5,116 nt of DNA from Acidobacteriaceae bacterium (GTDB taxonomy: Bacteria > Acidobacteriota > Terriglobia > Terriglobales > SbA1), in NCBI GenBank assembly GCA_003136335.1, contig PLEA01000140.1:2783-7898 (forward strand), in the 5' to 3' direction. The position numbers were made by a program, and so were the translations under genes. Below are positions 4,929 to 5,116 of the stretch, piece by piece; within the stretch, counting starts at the first letter, position 1, and the number at the start of each line of letters is the position of its first letter. The notes beneath the pieces were generated by a model. It was given only the letters and a program-made list of their open reading frames with translations, was not told where the DNA came from and did not search any database.

Positions 4929-5116
4929 ATGGAAACGCTCAAGGCGCCGGATGCTCCCCGCGGGGAAATGACCCGCATCGGCAAGTCGGTTGTGATTAAA
5001 GGGGAACTTTCGTGCAGCGAAGACCTTTATATAGATGGCCAGGTAGAAGGCACCATCGACCCGAAAGGAAACCGTCTGATCATCGGACCGAACGGGAGCG
5101 TTAAAGCCAACGTCAA
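4929..5116 (+). CDS. Bactofilin, N-terminal part (cut by window end)
   Basis: The first 62 codons of a bactofilin (DUF583 family), cytoskeletal proteins that polymerise without nucleotides at the inner face of the membrane and help cell shape, stalk or polar structures. The short polar N-terminus (METLKAPDAPRGE) is followed by the family pattern TRIGKSVVIKGELSCSEDLYIDGQVEGTI and then RLIIGPNGSVKANV, the first rungs of the right-handed beta-helix. AGGGGG (4915-4920) lies 8 bases before ATG 4929, which supports this start; a second in-frame ATG at 4968 is possible. The gene starts 59 bases after the oxidoreductase stop. The rest, including the end of the beta-helix and the tail, lies outside the window, so intactness cannot be judged. 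Confidence 0.9.
   Translation, partial: METLKAPDAPRGEMTRIGKSVVIKGELSCSEDLYIDGQVEGTIDPKGNRLIIGPNGSVKANV

Noticed and set aside
1..5116. CRISPR array or defence system
   Set aside because: No regularly spaced repeats of 24-40 bases and no nuclease, toxin or restriction-type protein in any supported frame.

Overview
The window looks like chromosomal DNA of a moderately GC-rich Gram-negative soil-type bacterium, most likely an acidobacterium. That guess is an inference from the gene set: a SpoIIAA-like STAS protein, an acidobacterial-style secreted beta-rich protein, a periplasmic SYLF protein, an lmo0937-type mini membrane protein, a DUF1111 di-heme oxidoreductase and a bactofilin. No single gene fixes the taxon.

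Layout. Positions 1-329 hold no convincing gene, but carry two 9-nt tandem duplications on either side of a 12-bp palindrome, then a 20-nt block that matches the 3' end of a tRNA-Ser. A STAS-like gene (330-800) lies on the minus strand. A 154-bp divergent intergenic region separates it from a plus-strand secreted protein gene (955-1511) broken by a one-base frameshift near its end. Positions 1512-1994 look like decayed coding DNA: short signal-peptide-like and protein-like stretches in shifting frames. Next is a 143-bp MITE-like element (2003-2145) with 16-bp terminal inverted repeats and a perfect 8-bp target-site duplication.

The right half is intact and all on the plus strand: a secreted SYLF-domain protein (2367-3092), a 49-residue two-helix membrane protein with a strong ribosome binding site (3249-3398), a secreted di-heme c-type oxidoreductase (3448-4869), and the first 62 codons of a bactofilin (4929 to the window end).

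The intact genes share an envelope theme (periplasm, inner membrane and cell-shape scaffold), but the gaps between them (156, 49 and 59 bp) and the separate ribosome binding sites do not prove one operon. I found no defence system, CRISPR array or clearly new multi-gene system. The most notable signals are the MITE with its target duplication, the orphan tRNA-Ser 3' end that may mark an old integration site, and the cluster of decay between them.
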